Assembly: GCA_018240245.1 (NCBI GenBank) | Contig: JAFEGD010000021.1 | Coordinates: forward strand, 1 to 47,231 | Direction: 5' to 3' | Length of the DNA: 47,231 nt | Source: Spirochaetota bacterium | Lineage (GTDB): Bacteria > Spirochaetota > Leptospiria > Turneriellales > Turneriellaceae | Shown: in pieces, positions 1 to 8,220 of the stretch | Position numbering within the stretch: position 1 is the first letter of the stretch | Layout of the letters: every line of letters starts with the position of its first letter | Translations under genes and position numbers: made by a program | Notes under the pieces: generated by a model | Told to the model about the DNA's origin: nothing | Seen by the model: only the letters and a program-made list of their open reading frames with translations | The model's database searches: none

Positions 1-1338
1 GACGACTACGAACTCGAAGTGGCCAAGCCGCAAGTTTTACTCGCCGACGGTAAAACGTATCTGCCGAATGTCGTGCAAAATTTGATCGGCGACGAGCTGT
101 CGCTACAGCGGCGTGCGCTGACGCGCGGCCGCGTGTCGCCGAAATCGGTCGAATACCCGCTGATGAAAGATCACGAGCACTTGCCCCCGAATGCGCGCGC
201 CGAACTACTCGCAAAATATCGCAAACCCGAAATCATGCCATTGCGTATCGTACGCAGCGAACGCGCGCCCGGTTCGGTATTTAGCTGCGACGGCATGCCG
301 AACGATCGCTATGTCATCGCATCGCGCATCGTCGTGCGTTCGGCTGCGCTGCGCCTCGAAGCGTTACTTTGCCAAGGTAGCGAGCCGCTGCAACACGAAA
401 CGGTTTCTGTCGACGAGCAAGACCTTGTCGGCGGCGTCACAAAGCTCGTAAATCCCTTGCGTGCGCGATTGACCGGCGACGTGTATGCGACGGTGAAAAT
501 CGATAGCGACCCCGCGCGCGCGTCGGTTTATCTCGACGATCTTTTTATCGGCAAATCGCCGCTCGTCTATTCGTATCTCGTGCCGGGTAATTATACTTTG
601 GTCGTCAAGCGCGACGGTTATCAAGCGTTTTCGTCGCCGATTACGGCTAATGGCGGCGAAACGCTTACGCGCAACGTTACGATAAAAAAAATTCGCGGCG
701 GTGGAGTCATGGATATTGCGAGCAATCCCCCGGGTGCAAAGATTTACCTCGACGCCGACTACAAAGGGGTGACGCCGAAGAAGCTAGAAAATCTTGTGTT
801 GGGAACCTACCGCGTGCATATTTTAGCCCCCGAAAAGGGCGAGGTCTATCGCAATGTGACGTTGACCGAACAAAACCCGTCGGCATCGCTCGACGAGAAA
901 TTAACCGAGTTCATGCGCGATCGCCAACCCGGTATGCTCGGCATTTCGTATAAGGCGTGGTATTGGGGTACTCTCACCGCTGCCGCGCTATCGTTGGGCG
1001 GCGCCATTTATTTTTATGTGTGGCGCGATAGCGCACAAGAAGACATTTATGCGCGCACGAGTGCGAAAGACATATCGATGTACACGAGCGACGATTATGC
1101 CTTTATCGCCGACCGTCGCGCGCAATACGATATTCGGCAGAGTTGGGCGACGGGGCTAACGATCAGCGCCGCCTTTTTTGCAGCCGCGTCGCTCTATTTC
1201 TATTTGCAATATTTATTTTCTCTCGACGAGGGTGTTGTGATGCGGCCGCCATCGAAGCCAAACGCACTCGGCGATGTCGATATTCGACTCGGCGCTATGC
1301 CGGGGCAGACAGGGCTATCGGCCAATTTTCGGTTTTAA
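1..1338 (+). CDS. PEGA-domain membrane protein, 5' end outside window
   Basis: The frame is open to the first base, so the gene begins upstream; the GTG at 19 is only the first possible start inside the window. Two PEGA-like modules follow one another (about residues 160-225 and 230-295 counted from that GTG), recognised by short beta-strand repeats with motifs such as 'VYLDDLFIGKSPL' and 'IYLDADYKGVTPKKL'. PEGA modules are found in surface and envelope proteins. Near the C-terminus are two hydrophobic helices (about 312-334 and 378-400) separated by a charged loop, so the PEGA part is anchored in a membrane. The stop codon lies inside the palindromic repeat at 1335-1389, which also holds the stop of the converging neighbour. 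The function is unknown. Confidence 0.8.
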   Translation, partial: DDYELEVAKPQVLLADGKTYLPNVVQNLIGDELSLQRRALTRGRVSPKSVEYPLMKDHEHLPPNARAELLAKYRKPEIMPLRIVRSERAPGSVFSCDGMPNDRYVIASRIVVRSAALRLEALLCQGSEPLQHETVSVDEQDLVGGVTKLVNPLRARLTGDVYATVKIDSDPARASVYLDDLFIGKSPLVYSYLVPGNYTLVVKRDGYQAFSSPITANGGETLTRNVTIKKIRGGGVMDIASNPPGAKIYLDADYKGVTPKKLENLVLGTYRVHILAPEKGEVYRNVTLTEQNPSASLDEKLTEFMRDRQPGMLGISYKAWYWGTLTAAALSLGGAIYFYVWRDSAQEDIYARTSAKDISMYTSDDYAFIADRRAQYDIRQSWATGLTISAAFFAAASLYFYLQYLFSLDEGVVMRPPSKPNALGDVDIRLGAMPGQTGLSANFRF

Positions 1339-1389
1339 GTGACTGGGCGGCAAAAAATAGCTCCAGCGAGTTTCCGCGCAGTCACTTAA
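1335..1389. repeat. Short copy of a palindromic repeat; shared bidirectional terminator-like hairpin
   Basis: The outer arms TTAAGTGACTG and CAGTCACTTAA are perfect 11-base inverted repeats. They supply both TAA stop codons of the converging genes (1336-1338 on plus, 1386-1388 on minus). The right 38 bases (1348-1385) match 35564-35601 at 33 of 38 positions, and the left end (GTGACTGGGCGG) matches 35488-35499, so this is a shortened copy of the element at 35488-35601. It probably also works as a transcription terminator. Confidence 0.7.
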
Positions 1390-2543
1390 GGCGCTCGGCC
1401 TAAAATCGTAGCCGGGCCGCTTGTGCTCAACGATTCGATATTGGGTTTGGCGCCTGCGAATAGAAAATAAGGAATCTGATTCATGGGGATTTCTAAATAT
1501 TCATAGGCATCCCACGTCGCGGCGCGCAAAAGATCGTGCTCGGAAATTTTACCTTCGCCGAGTATCGCGCGCATCTCTTGCAATACCGAAAGATCGGGGC
1601 TCGTTGCGAGCGAATCGGTGCCGATGAGCATTTTGAGCGACGCTTGGTGCAGCGATGCCCAGTTCGAGCGCTCGATACCCAAGTGTCGGTTCGAGCGGTG
1701 ACAGATAACCCACGCCGCATGCGGCACGTATTCGTTGAGCATATCGATATCTTCGGTACGCGCCGCCGACAAATGCACGAGCAAAAGTTTCTTGAACGAG
1801 AGCATGCCTAAAGAGTGAAGGTAATCCACCGCTGAGCGGTCTTTCATTTCGGGATGCTTGACGTTTTGGCCGATGTTCTGTAAAAATTCGACAATCGCGC
1901 CGCGTCCGTATTGAAATTCGATTTCTGCCGGGCTTTCGAGCAAATGAATCGACACCGATGTGTGCCGCGCCTTTTCTCGCACAAAACGCATTTGCAGCGG
2001 AGACGATCCGTACACCGAATGCACCGTCGGATAAAATGTCGCGTCGACATCTAAGAGCGCACGCACTTTAGCGATTCGTTCGACATCGCGCGGCGACGAA
2101 AAACCCAAGAGTTCGAGATAGCGATTGCCCGCGAACGACGGCAGGTCGCGCAAAAAACGGATGAATTCTGTACTGTTTGATATATCGCAGAAGAAAAAGG
2201 TGCCTTCGTCTTTAGCGCGGCGAATAGCCGCAACTGCGGCTTGGCGAATATCGAGATCGTCGAGCGCGCCGCGATTTTTTTGAATGATACCGCCCATCTC
2301 TGTCAAGTGGCTGCCGTGCGGCACGAGGTCGCGCATGCACGAAAGTTCGATGTGGCTATGCGCGTTGACGAAACCGGGTACGATGACTCCAGAGGGCAGG
2401 CGGCGCGTCATGAACTGCTTCGGGGGCCGACCAAAGCCCGAATCGACAATCTCTTTATCGGCGACGATATACCATGGGTCGGCGCGAAATTCGGCGTCGC
2501 GGGTAAGTCCCCATTCGCCGACGAGAACCTCGAAAATATTCAT
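1386..2543 (-). CDS. Amidohydrolase-superfamily deaminase/hydrolase (TRZ/ATZ group)
   Basis: This is a 385-residue metal-dependent amidohydrolase. Visible motifs, in order: 'PGFVNAHSHIE' (HxH metal ligands after strand 1), 'TVHSVYGSSP', 'SIHLLESPAEIEF' (HxxE-type strand-5/6 ligands) and 'LIGTDSLATSPDLS' with the catalytic Asp. The arrangement is that of cytosine-deaminase-like enzymes such as chlorohydrolases, methylthioadenosine deaminase and aminofutalosine deaminase. The last would fit futalosine-route menaquinone synthesis, but no other mqn gene is nearby, so the substrate is open. The ATG at 2541-2543 was chosen because it begins directly with the N-terminal strand. The stop codon sits in the shared palindrome with the PEGA gene. 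Confidence 0.78.
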   Translation of the reverse strand: MNIFEVLVGEWGLTRDAEFRADPWYIVADKEIVDSGFGRPPKQFMTRRLPSGVIVPGFVNAHSHIELSCMRDLVPHGSHLTEMGGIIQKNRGALDDLDIRQAAVAAIRRAKDEGTFFFCDISNSTEFIRFLRDLPSFAGNRYLELLGFSSPRDVERIAKVRALLDVDATFYPTVHSVYGSSPLQMRFVREKARHTSVSIHLLESPAEIEFQYGRGAIVEFLQNIGQNVKHPEMKDRSAVDYLHSLGMLSFKKLLLVHLSAARTEDIDMLNEYVPHAAWVICHRSNRHLGIERSNWASLHQASLKMLIGTDSLATSPDLSVLQEMRAILGEGKISEHDLLRAATWDAYEYLEIPMNQIPYFLFAGAKPNIESLSTSGPATILGRAP

Positions 2544-2617
2544 CGCATCCTAAAGACGGTGCAGCGAAACTGTGTAAAGGTGATTTTAGCAACGCAGAGT
2601 GCGTGGGGGTGTCGCGA

Positions 2618-3091
2618 TTAAGCGGCGTTTATGATTTTCAAAACTTCTTCGGGTGTCTTTGCCGCAATAATCGCGGCGCGGGTTTGCGCGCGATAAAAAA
2701 CCTTTGCGATCGACGCCATGACCTTGAGGTGTTCTTGCAACGCCGATTTCGGCGCGATGAGCATGACGACGATAAAGGTCTTTGAGCTGTCGATGCTCTC
2801 GAAGTCGATGCCGTCTCTCACGATGACGCATTCTGTCATGAATCGATCGGTGCCCGGTACGACGGCATGCGGTATCGCCACTTGTTCGCCGATGCCGGTG
2901 CTCATGAGCCGCTCGCGCGCGACGAGTTCGGTTTTGATCTCAGCGGCGAGTGCAGCGGTCACGCGCTCGCGCGCGCACAGTGCCTGACGCAGGCTCTCTA
3001 TGAGCTCCCACTTGTCGGTTAGTCGTAGCGCACCCGAATTTTCTCGAGTCACGACATGGATATTCTGCGGTAGAAGAGACTCGCGCCACAC
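2618..3091 (-). CDS. ptsN: PTS EIIA type-2 / PtsN-like phosphocarrier
   Basis: This 157-residue protein is a single EIIA domain of the fructose/mannitol/nitrogen-regulatory type. 'GEQVAIPHAVVPGT' (about residues 67-80) contains the phosphorylatable His of the IPH motif, and the end has the usual '...EVLKIINAA' helix. A lone EIIA without EIIB or EIIC is typical of PtsN, which relays phosphorylation state to regulatory targets rather than transporting sugar. The start is a GTG; 'LLPQNIHV' just after it aligns with the family N-terminus ('LSPENV'), which supports this long form. No Shine-Dalgarno precedes it, while a good -10 box ends only five bases upstream, so the message may be leaderless. 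Whether it is PtsN or another lone EIIA cannot be settled here. Confidence 0.8.
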   Translation of the reverse strand: MWRESLLPQNIHVVTRENSGALRLTDKWELIESLRQALCARERVTAALAAEIKTELVARERLMSTGIGEQVAIPHAVVPGTDRFMTECVIVRDGIDFESIDSSKTFIVVMLIAPKSALQEHLKVMASIAKVFYRAQTRAAIIAAKTPEEVLKIINAA

Positions 3092-3096
3092 AGGGA

Positions 3097-3126
3097 ATTA
3101 TGTCGCCATGAGTTTCATACGGTCAA
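3097..3126 (-). promoter_or_regulatory. Promoter of the ptsN-like gene
   Basis: Read on the minus strand: -35 TTGACC, 18-base spacer, -10 CATAAT. The -10 ends five bases before the GTG start codon, so transcription would begin at or within the start codon. Confidence 0.5.
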
Positions 3127-3181
3127 GCCCATTCATAACCCTTGACATGTTACGGCAATGGTGCGCCAAGGTTTTCGCCGT

Positions 3182-4333
3182 ATGAAAGATGCTCTCGCTG
3201 CTAAATTGCGCGTCGCTTGGGTCGCCGATATTTTCGACGAAGTTTCGGGTATCATCACCGACACCGAAGAAATGTACGAGCTTGCGCAGTCGCACGGTTT
3301 TTTTTGGCAACCGGTAACGACGTACAAGAAGCCGATCGCTCCGTTTCATATTTTCAACCCTCTGCTGCCGATACCCACCGGAAGTTTTTACAAAGGAACC
3401 AGCATGTATGTGCCCGATTTCTTGCGTGTCGTGCAATTTTTTCGCAAAAATACCTTTAACGTTCTGGTATCGAACACCCCCGGCGTGATGGGCATGCTCG
3501 CGATGGCGGCGGCAAAATATCTTTCGTTACCGTGGGTCGATATTTACCATACCGATATCGACTATTATATGAACGATCTCTCGAATCGTATCGTAAAGCC
3601 GTTCGTCAAAAACCCGGCGCTATTTTTTTTGAAGCAATACCAAAAGCAGGCCGATCTCATTTTTGTGCGCACGCAAGAATTTTACGATTTGATGATCAAG
3701 AAAGGCCACAGCAAAGAAAAACTGCGCTATTACCCCGCCGGCGTCAACGCGCGCCATTGGAACCCCGAGCACGGCGACCGCGCGGTATTTGAGACGTTCG
3801 GCATCGCCCCCGAAATGACCGTTGTGATCTTCGTCGGGCGGATTACGAAAGTGAAAGATATTGAATTTTTATTACGCTATTTTGCCGAAGAAAAACCCGA
3901 GCGTGCCGTTTGCGCCGTGATTGGCGGTGGCCCCGAAAAAGACGGGTATGAAAAAAAATACGCGGGCGATAATATTCGCTTCTTAGGCGTGCAGCGCGGC
4001 ACGGCGTTACAAAAACTCTATGCGAGCGCCGATCTCTACGTGTTGCCGTCGGCGAGCGAGACGTTGGGTAAGACCGTGCTCGAAGCGATGGCGTCGGGCA
4101 CGGGCGTGGTTGTCTCAGACAAAGGCGGCCCCAAAGACTATGTCACCGACGGCAAGAACGGCGTTATCTTCAAGGCGCACGATTACGGTTCGTTTCGCTC
4201 GGCGATGCAACGTCTCATGGCAGACCGCGGCAAGATTCAAGAGTTGGGCGATAACGCGCGCGCATCGATCGGCGATCACACCGATGAAAAGCTGTTCGAG
4301 TCGTTCACCGGTCATATCGCCGAGTTGGTGTGA
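3182..4333 (+). CDS. GT-B glycosyltransferase, family 4 type
   Basis: This is a cytosolic glycosyltransferase of about 383 residues. The N-terminal Rossmann half starts with 'RVAWVADIFDEVSGI', equivalent to the 'TDTF.P..GV' opening of GT4 enzymes. The C-terminal donor half has 'VIFVGRITKVKDIEFLL' and the nucleotide-sugar motif 'PSASETLGKTVLEAMASGTGVV' split over adjacent loops (E-x7-E). Relatives add hexoses to lipids or polysaccharides, so a role in envelope glycolipid synthesis is likely. I chose the ATG at 3182 because AAGG lies about ten bases upstream; an in-frame ATG at 3158 would add eight residues but has no ribosome-binding site. It is followed 57 bases later by mreB. Confidence 0.82.
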   Translation: MKDALAAKLRVAWVADIFDEVSGIITDTEEMYELAQSHGFFWQPVTTYKKPIAPFHIFNPLLPIPTGSFYKGTSMYVPDFLRVVQFFRKNTFNVLVSNTPGVMGMLAMAAAKYLSLPWVDIYHTDIDYYMNDLSNRIVKPFVKNPALFFLKQYQKQADLIFVRTQEFYDLMIKKGHSKEKLRYYPAGVNARHWNPEHGDRAVFETFGIAPEMTVVIFVGRITKVKDIEFLLRYFAEEKPERAVCAVIGGGPEKDGYEKKYAGDNIRFLGVQRGTALQKLYASADLYVLPSASETLGKTVLEAMASGTGVVVSDKGGPKDYVTDGKNGVIFKAHDYGSFRSAMQRLMADRGKIQELGDNARASIGDHTDEKLFESFTGHIAELV

Positions 4334-4369
4334 ATCCCCTTTTTAGTTGTCAGCTTGTTTCAAGGGTTG

Positions 4370-4384
4370 CCTTAGCCTCTAAGG
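4370..4384 (+). promoter_or_regulatory. Small hairpin covering the mreB ribosome-binding site
   Basis: CCTTAG-CCT-CTAAGG is a perfect 6-3-6 inverted repeat. Its right arm contains AAGG, the only Shine-Dalgarno candidate for mreB, with the ATG six bases later. In RNA it could hide the ribosome-binding site; alternatively it is a protein-binding palindrome. Confidence 0.4.
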
Positions 4385-4390
4385 TAATAT

Positions 4391-5407
4391 ATGATTTTTG
4401 ATTGGTTTCACTCGCTCTTTTCTAACGATATGGGCATCGACCTCGGTACGGCAAATACGCTCGTCTATGTCAAAGGTCAGGGCATTGTGCTCTCCGAGCC
4501 GTCGGTTGTCGCGATTCAAGCGTCAACGGGCAAAGTACTCGCCGTGGGGCAAGAAGCTAAACGCATGCTCGGCCGTACGCCGGGCGAGATTGTCGCGATT
4601 CGCCCGATGAAAGACGGGGTTATCGCCGACTTCGAAACCGTCGAGAAAATGATTCGCTATTTTATCAATAAAGTACATAACCGCGCAACGCTGGTCAAGC
4701 CGCGCATCGTCATCGGCGTGCCGTCGGGCATTACCGAGGTCGAGCGCCGTGCGGTGCGCGAATCGGCGGAGCAAGCGGGTGCGCGCGATATTTTTCTCAT
4801 AGACGAGGCTTTTGCTGCCGCGCTCGGGGCGAAAATTCCCGTACACGAACCGGCGGGTAATATGATTATCGATATCGGCGGCGGTACGACCGAGATTGCG
4901 GTCATTTCGCTCGGCGGCATGGTGATCGCCGACAGCATCCGCATCGGCGGCGACGAACTCGACGAAGCGATTATCAAGCACTTGCGTCTGCATCACAATT
5001 TGATTATCGGCGAACGTACCGCCGAAGAAATCAAACTCGCGATTGGTAATGCAATCCCCGAAAAGAAAACCGAGACCTTCGAGCTCAAAGGCCGCGATGC
5101 GGGCACAGGTTTGCCGCGCACAGTGGTAATCGACAGCGCCGAAGTACGCAAGGCGCTCAAAGAACCGATCGATGCAATCGTCGAGGCGACAAAAATTGCA
5201 CTCGAGAAAACTCCCCCCGAGTTGGCGGCCGACATCGTCGAGCGCGGTATTGTTATGACGGGCGGCGGGTGCCTTCTGAAAGGTCTCGACAAACATATCT
5301 CGAAAGAAACCGGCGTGCCGGTAATTCGCGCCGAGAACCCGCTTAACTGCGTCGTCGAAGGCACGGGCAAGTATCTCGAAGAGTTGAAGTATTTGAAGGG
5401 TCGTTGA
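4391..5407 (+). CDS. mreB: MreB, actin-like cell-shape protein
   Basis: MreB forms membrane-associated filaments that steer the cell-wall elongation machinery. At 338 residues the length is typical. Actin-fold motifs: phosphate-1 '[19 protein letters not shown]' at about 15-33, '[17 protein letters not shown]' around 160, and '[13 protein letters not shown]' near 290. The N-terminal '[10 protein letters not shown]' is a short amphipathic membrane-binding helix. Its partners mreC, mreD, mrdA (PBP2) and rodA are in this window but about 26 kb away and on the other strand, whereas mreB usually heads that operon. The stop codon lies within the first unit of a 24-bp tandem repeat, and a small hairpin covers its ribosome-binding site. 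Confidence 0.97.
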   Translation: MIFDWFHSLFSNDMGIDLGTANTLVYVKGQGIVLSEPSVVAIQASTGKVLAVGQEAKRMLGRTPGEIVAIRPMKDGVIADFETVEKMIRYFINKVHNRATLVKPRIVIGVPSGITEVERRAVRESAEQAGARDIFLIDEAFAAALGAKIPVHEPAGNMIIDIGGGTTEIAVISLGGMVIADSIRIGGDELDEAIIKHLRLHHNLIIGERTAEEIKLAIGNAIPEKKTETFELKGRDAGTGLPRTVVIDSAEVRKALKEPIDAIVEATKIALEKTPPELAADIVERGIVMTGGGCLLKGLDKHISKETGVPVIRAENPLNCVVEGTGKYLEELKYLKGR

Positions 5408-5493
5408 CCCGTGCGTAGCGAGGGTCGTTGACCCATGCGTAGCGAGGGTCGTTGACCCGTGCGTAGCGAGGGTCGTTGACCCGTGCGTAGCGA
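5398..5493. repeat. Four tandem 24-bp repeats overlapping the mreB stop codon
   Basis: Units lie at 5398-5421, 5422-5445, 5446-5469 and 5470-5493. Each begins with GGGTCGTTGACCC, itself a 5-3-5 hairpin, and ends with GCGTAGCGA. Unit 2 differs by one base (G to A after GACCC); the others are identical. The mreB TGA is in unit 1. A fifth, decayed start (GGGCCGGGGG) follows. Confidence 0.95.
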
Positions 5494-5512
5494 GGGCCGG
5501 GGGATTAACCGC

Positions 5513-6088
5513 TCAACCGAACGGTCGACCCGAAATAAATTCTCTCTCAAACTTTTGTTTTTTTAAGGTATTCTCGAAGTTCAGCGTTTTTTCTCTGAAG
5601 CGAACCGATATATTTTGCCGCAAGACGTCGGGAAATTTTTTCGCGTCGTATTCGATCTCGTAGGTGAAAGTCGCAAACATCGAATCGTTATATGCGTAAT
5701 CTTTGAGTGTCGCGGGATAGAGTTCGTACAAGACGCCGGTAAAGTTTTCTTTCCGGATTTCCACTCGGTTTTTGCCGTCCCAGTAGGCGATCTTGAGCGT
5801 GCTTTTTTTAACGGGGATATTAGTGTCGCCGTCAAAAAGACCGATTTCCACCGCTGCGAGATCCGGCCAATTCGCCTGCGTTTCGCCGTAGATAAAATAG
5901 ACGCCGATGATTCCCGATTTTTCCAGATCGCGGTAGAGCGGATTAAGATCGTAGGTCTGCGGTTTGCCGTTAACCGAGCGAGTATACGCGAGTTTCTTAT
6001 CGGGAATATATCGATAAGCGGTAGTCGAGCAGGAGACTAAACCGAAGAATGCAAGTGTCGCCGTTATGCAAAAGCACGATTTTTCCAT
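5513..6088 (-). CDS. Putative lipoprotein, unknown function
   Basis: This 191-residue exported protein begins 'MEKSCFCITATLAFFGLVSC' followed by STTAY: a short basic start, a hydrophobic core and a lipobox (LVSC). The ORF is open further upstream, but the internal ATG at 6086-6088 places the signal peptide at the N-terminus, and a promoter-like sequence ends nine bases before it. The mature part is hydrophilic and probably beta-rich ('IGVYFIYGETQANWPDL', 'FATFTYEIEYDAKKFPDVL'). I do not recognise the family. It probably resides in the inner leaflet of the outer membrane or on the cell surface. Low similarity to anything I know prevents a functional call. Confidence 0.7.
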   Translation of the reverse strand: MEKSCFCITATLAFFGLVSCSTTAYRYIPDKKLAYTRSVNGKPQTYDLNPLYRDLEKSGIIGVYFIYGETQANWPDLAAVEIGLFDGDTNIPVKKSTLKIAYWDGKNRVEIRKENFTGVLYELYPATLKDYAYNDSMFATFTYEIEYDAKKFPDVLRQNISVRFREKTLNFENTLKKQKFEREFISGRPFG

Positions 6089-6097
6089 AGTCGCGCG

Positions 6098-6126
6098 AAC
6101 ATATCGGCAATCGTCGCCGGCGTCAA
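6098..6126 (-). promoter_or_regulatory. Possible promoter of the lipoprotein gene
   Basis: Minus strand: -35 TTGACG, 17-base spacer, -10 TATGTT. The -10 ends nine bases before the ATG at 6088, giving a leader of only a few bases. Confidence 0.4.
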
Positions 6127-6158
6127 ACACATGCCGAAATATTACCGCTGGGCCGTAC

Positions 6159-6929
6159 TTACCTTCTACGCCATGCGCTCGCAACGCCGTAGAGAGCGCC
6201 GAGCGTTGCCATGAGCATCGCGGCGGGCGCTAAACTCAATAGCGGGTAGAGTAGAATATAATCTTTATAGATCGCAATTTGCATTCCGAGCGAAAGCCGT
6301 TCGCTCCCCGTTTGTACTCCTAAAAATTCGAGACTCGCGAGCGAGAGCGTGATTGTCGGCAAGTTCAGAAAAAATAGATATCCCGACTCGCGGATTAACT
6401 GCGCCAAGATATGGGTTTTTGCCGTGTGAACGTGCGACGCACCCATCACTTCGGCGGCGATAATGAAATCGCTATGGCGTACGTTGCCGAGCCTCTGCAA
6501 TAGAAATTTTTGTAACGGTGCGAATTCAGATAGCACCAGCGCCGTCGTTATCGATAACATACTCTGCGGTAAAAAATAGCCGATCGAAAGCGCGACAAAG
6601 ATCCCGGGAATTGCAAGCCAAGCGTCGATAATCTTGAGATAAATATCGGCGATAAATTTCGGCCAAAGATACGAAGACGCCGCAAATAAAAGACTCACCA
6701 ATAGCGCGACGACTAAGGCGAAAATAGCGATCGCAAGCGTTTGCCCTGCGCCGCCCACGACTTGCGCGAGCACCGACTGCCCGAGCGGTGTCGCACCAAA
6801 TGGCTCGGCGAAAGAAGGCGGCGCAAATGCGTGCGCCAAATCGATTGTGCTCGTCGGTAGCATGAATTGTGCAAGAGCCACTAGCAAAAGAAACAATCCG
6901 CATAGTTTTGTCGATAGAGAAAATTTCAA
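6159..6929 (-). CDS. Oligopeptide/nickel-type ABC permease, DppC/OppC-like
   Basis: This is an inner-membrane permease subunit with about six hydrophobic helices. 'AAEVMGASHVHTAKTHILAQL' contains the EAA-type loop (usually EAA...GAS...I..H..P) that contacts the ATPase. The start proposed is the TTG whose last bases overlap the TGA of the upstream permease gene (TTGA), preceded by GAGGCG; an ATG at 6995 would add 22 residues inside the neighbour. The partner is the DppB-like permease just upstream. Neither an ATPase nor a solute-binding protein is encoded next to the pair in this window, so the substrate is unknown. Some residues of the EAA loop look degenerate (no Pro after the His). Confidence 0.75.
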   Translation of the reverse strand: MKFSLSTKLCGLFLLLVALAQFMLPTSTIDLAHAFAPPSFAEPFGATPLGQSVLAQVVGGAGQTLAIAIFALVVALLVSLLFAASSYLWPKFIADIYLKIIDAWLAIPGIFVALSIGYFLPQSMLSITTALVLSEFAPLQKFLLQRLGNVRHSDFIIAAEVMGASHVHTAKTHILAQLIRESGYLFFLNLPTITLSLASLEFLGVQTGSERLSLGMQIAIYKDYILLYPLLSLAPAAMLMATLGALYGVASAWRRR

Positions 6930-7819
6930 TGTTGGTACGCCTCGGTGCGACGGGCAAAATACGCTTGTAGTAGCGATGTCGCATAGACGATGCATGCGAT
7001 AAGTACTAAGTTTGCGAAGATGAGGCGAATGTCGTATTGCAAGAGCGCAAAAATCAGTAGACTACCCAACCCATGAATCGAGAACAAGGCCTCGACGATC
7101 ACTGCACCCGAGAAAAGCGACGCCGCTTCGATCAACCAAAAAATAATAAACGGCATAAGACAGTTGGCAAGCTTGTGCAAGAAAATGCGGCTGCGGCCGA
7201 GCGCATACGCGCGTGCGCGCAAAATAAAAATTTTTTCGTCGAGTTCGCGCATATAGTTTTCGATGAGCAAAAAAAGGCGCACGCCGTATTTCAACGCAAT
7301 CGTGAGCGCTGGCAAGATAAACGCGCGAAACTCTTGATCGCCGCCTGCAGGCAAAAGATGCAACGCGAAAGCGAGAAGCCATATTAGAAAAATTCCGATA
7401 AGAAAAATGGGAGTCGTATTGATCGCTTCGGCGGCGTTGCGCACGACGGCGCGGTATTGCGGTATCGCCTCGCTCGCGACGAGTAGCAAGAGACCGATAA
7501 AAACCGACAACACTAAACTCAATGCGGTCAAGAGCGCAGTTTTGCCGAACGCATCGTGCAGTTGCGGCAGCACCGGCGTACCGCGCAACGTTTTCCATTC
7601 GGCGATATGCGGTAGATCGCGGACAAGCTCGGTGAGTTTTGTAAAAAAAGATTTATCTTTGATATTCGCGAGGCTCTGCGTCGTGCCTCGTTGACCCATC
7701 AGCACCTCTTCGGCGGTGCCTTTACGCAGGTGTTGCAAAAAGACTGTCAGAAAAACAATGAGTATAATAACTATGCCGAACCCCGCAAAGGCGCGCAATG
7801 CCTTACCGAGTAGAGTCAT
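6926..7819 (-). CDS. Oligopeptide/nickel-type ABC permease, DppB/OppB-like
   Basis: This 297-residue inner-membrane protein has an N-terminal helix ('GFGIVIILIVFLTVFL'), a periplasmic stretch of about 75 residues, then five helices. 'ILRARAYALGRSRIFLHKLANCLMP' is the cytoplasmic coupling loop (family pattern 'RTARAKGL....V..KH...N...P'), and 'EALFSIHGLGSLL' matches the 'E..F..PGLG.L' signature. It pairs with the overlapping DppC-like gene. The absence of adjacent ATPase and binding-protein genes is unusual for this family; they may be elsewhere or shared with another transporter. Confidence 0.78.
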   Translation of the reverse strand: MTLLGKALRAFAGFGIVIILIVFLTVFLQHLRKGTAEEVLMGQRGTTQSLANIKDKSFFTKLTELVRDLPHIAEWKTLRGTPVLPQLHDAFGKTALLTALSLVLSVFIGLLLLVASEAIPQYRAVVRNAAEAINTTPIFLIGIFLIWLLAFALHLLPAGGDQEFRAFILPALTIALKYGVRLFLLIENYMRELDEKIFILRARAYALGRSRIFLHKLANCLMPFIIFWLIEAASLFSGAVIVEALFSIHGLGSLLIFALLQYDIRLIFANLVLIACIVYATSLLQAYFARRTEAYQH

Positions 7820-7845
7820 AACGAGTTGTCAAAATTTATCGGCGC

Positions 7846-8211
7846 TCAAAAATCGCTTTCAGCCATGAGAATGGCGTAAATTTGCGCGGGGAGCTCGATT
7901 TTCGGGTCGAAGCGAATGCCGATTGCGACAAAATTGCGCGAACGCATTTCGCGCGGCTGTAACCACGCGACTTGACCGGCAAACTTGAAATGCAACCTTG
8001 TCTTATCGTGAATAATTTCACCGCCGATATACTCGTCGTGTTGCAATTCATGACCCAAGGCCTCTTGGTCGGCAAGAATCATCACGCCACCTTCTGAGAT
8101 ATCGCTCATAATCGCGTCTTTGACTTGTGTGCCGTCGAGGGTCACGCGGTATTCGATGTATGCCCCCGCCGTGACGCGGTGGCGCGTTCGACGCTCGTTC
8201 GTTTGGCGCAT
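7846..8211 (-). CDS. PilZ-domain protein (probable c-di-GMP receptor)
   Basis: This 121-residue protein is a single PilZ domain. The N-terminal 'RRTRHRV' carries the RxxxR switch and 'SDISEGGVMIL' gives the (D/N)xSxxG motif; both bind cyclic di-GMP. It ends with the usual beta strand and helix. It lies nine bases downstream of the TPR gene and probably belongs to the transcription unit that begins with the flagellar genes, so a role in motility control is plausible but not shown. Confidence 0.85.
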   Translation of the reverse strand: MRQTNERRTRHRVTAGAYIEYRVTLDGTQVKDAIMSDISEGGVMILADQEALGHELQHDEYIGGEIIHDKTRLHFKFAGQVAWLQPREMRSRNFVAIGIRFDPKIELPAQIYAILMAESDF

Positions 8212-8220
8212 AGACTATTT

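Noticed and set aside
4523..5296. Long (257-codon) ORF antisense to mreB
   Set aside because: Shadow of a highly conserved gene; composition and sequence show no protein family.
5398..5493. Possible CRISPR array
   Set aside because: The repeats are directly adjacent with no spacers and there are no cas genes.
4993..5550. Minus-strand ORF with repeated 'RPSLRTGQ' units
   Set aside because: It is the 24-bp tandem repeat read in another frame plus the antisense of mreB; there is no start context or family pattern.
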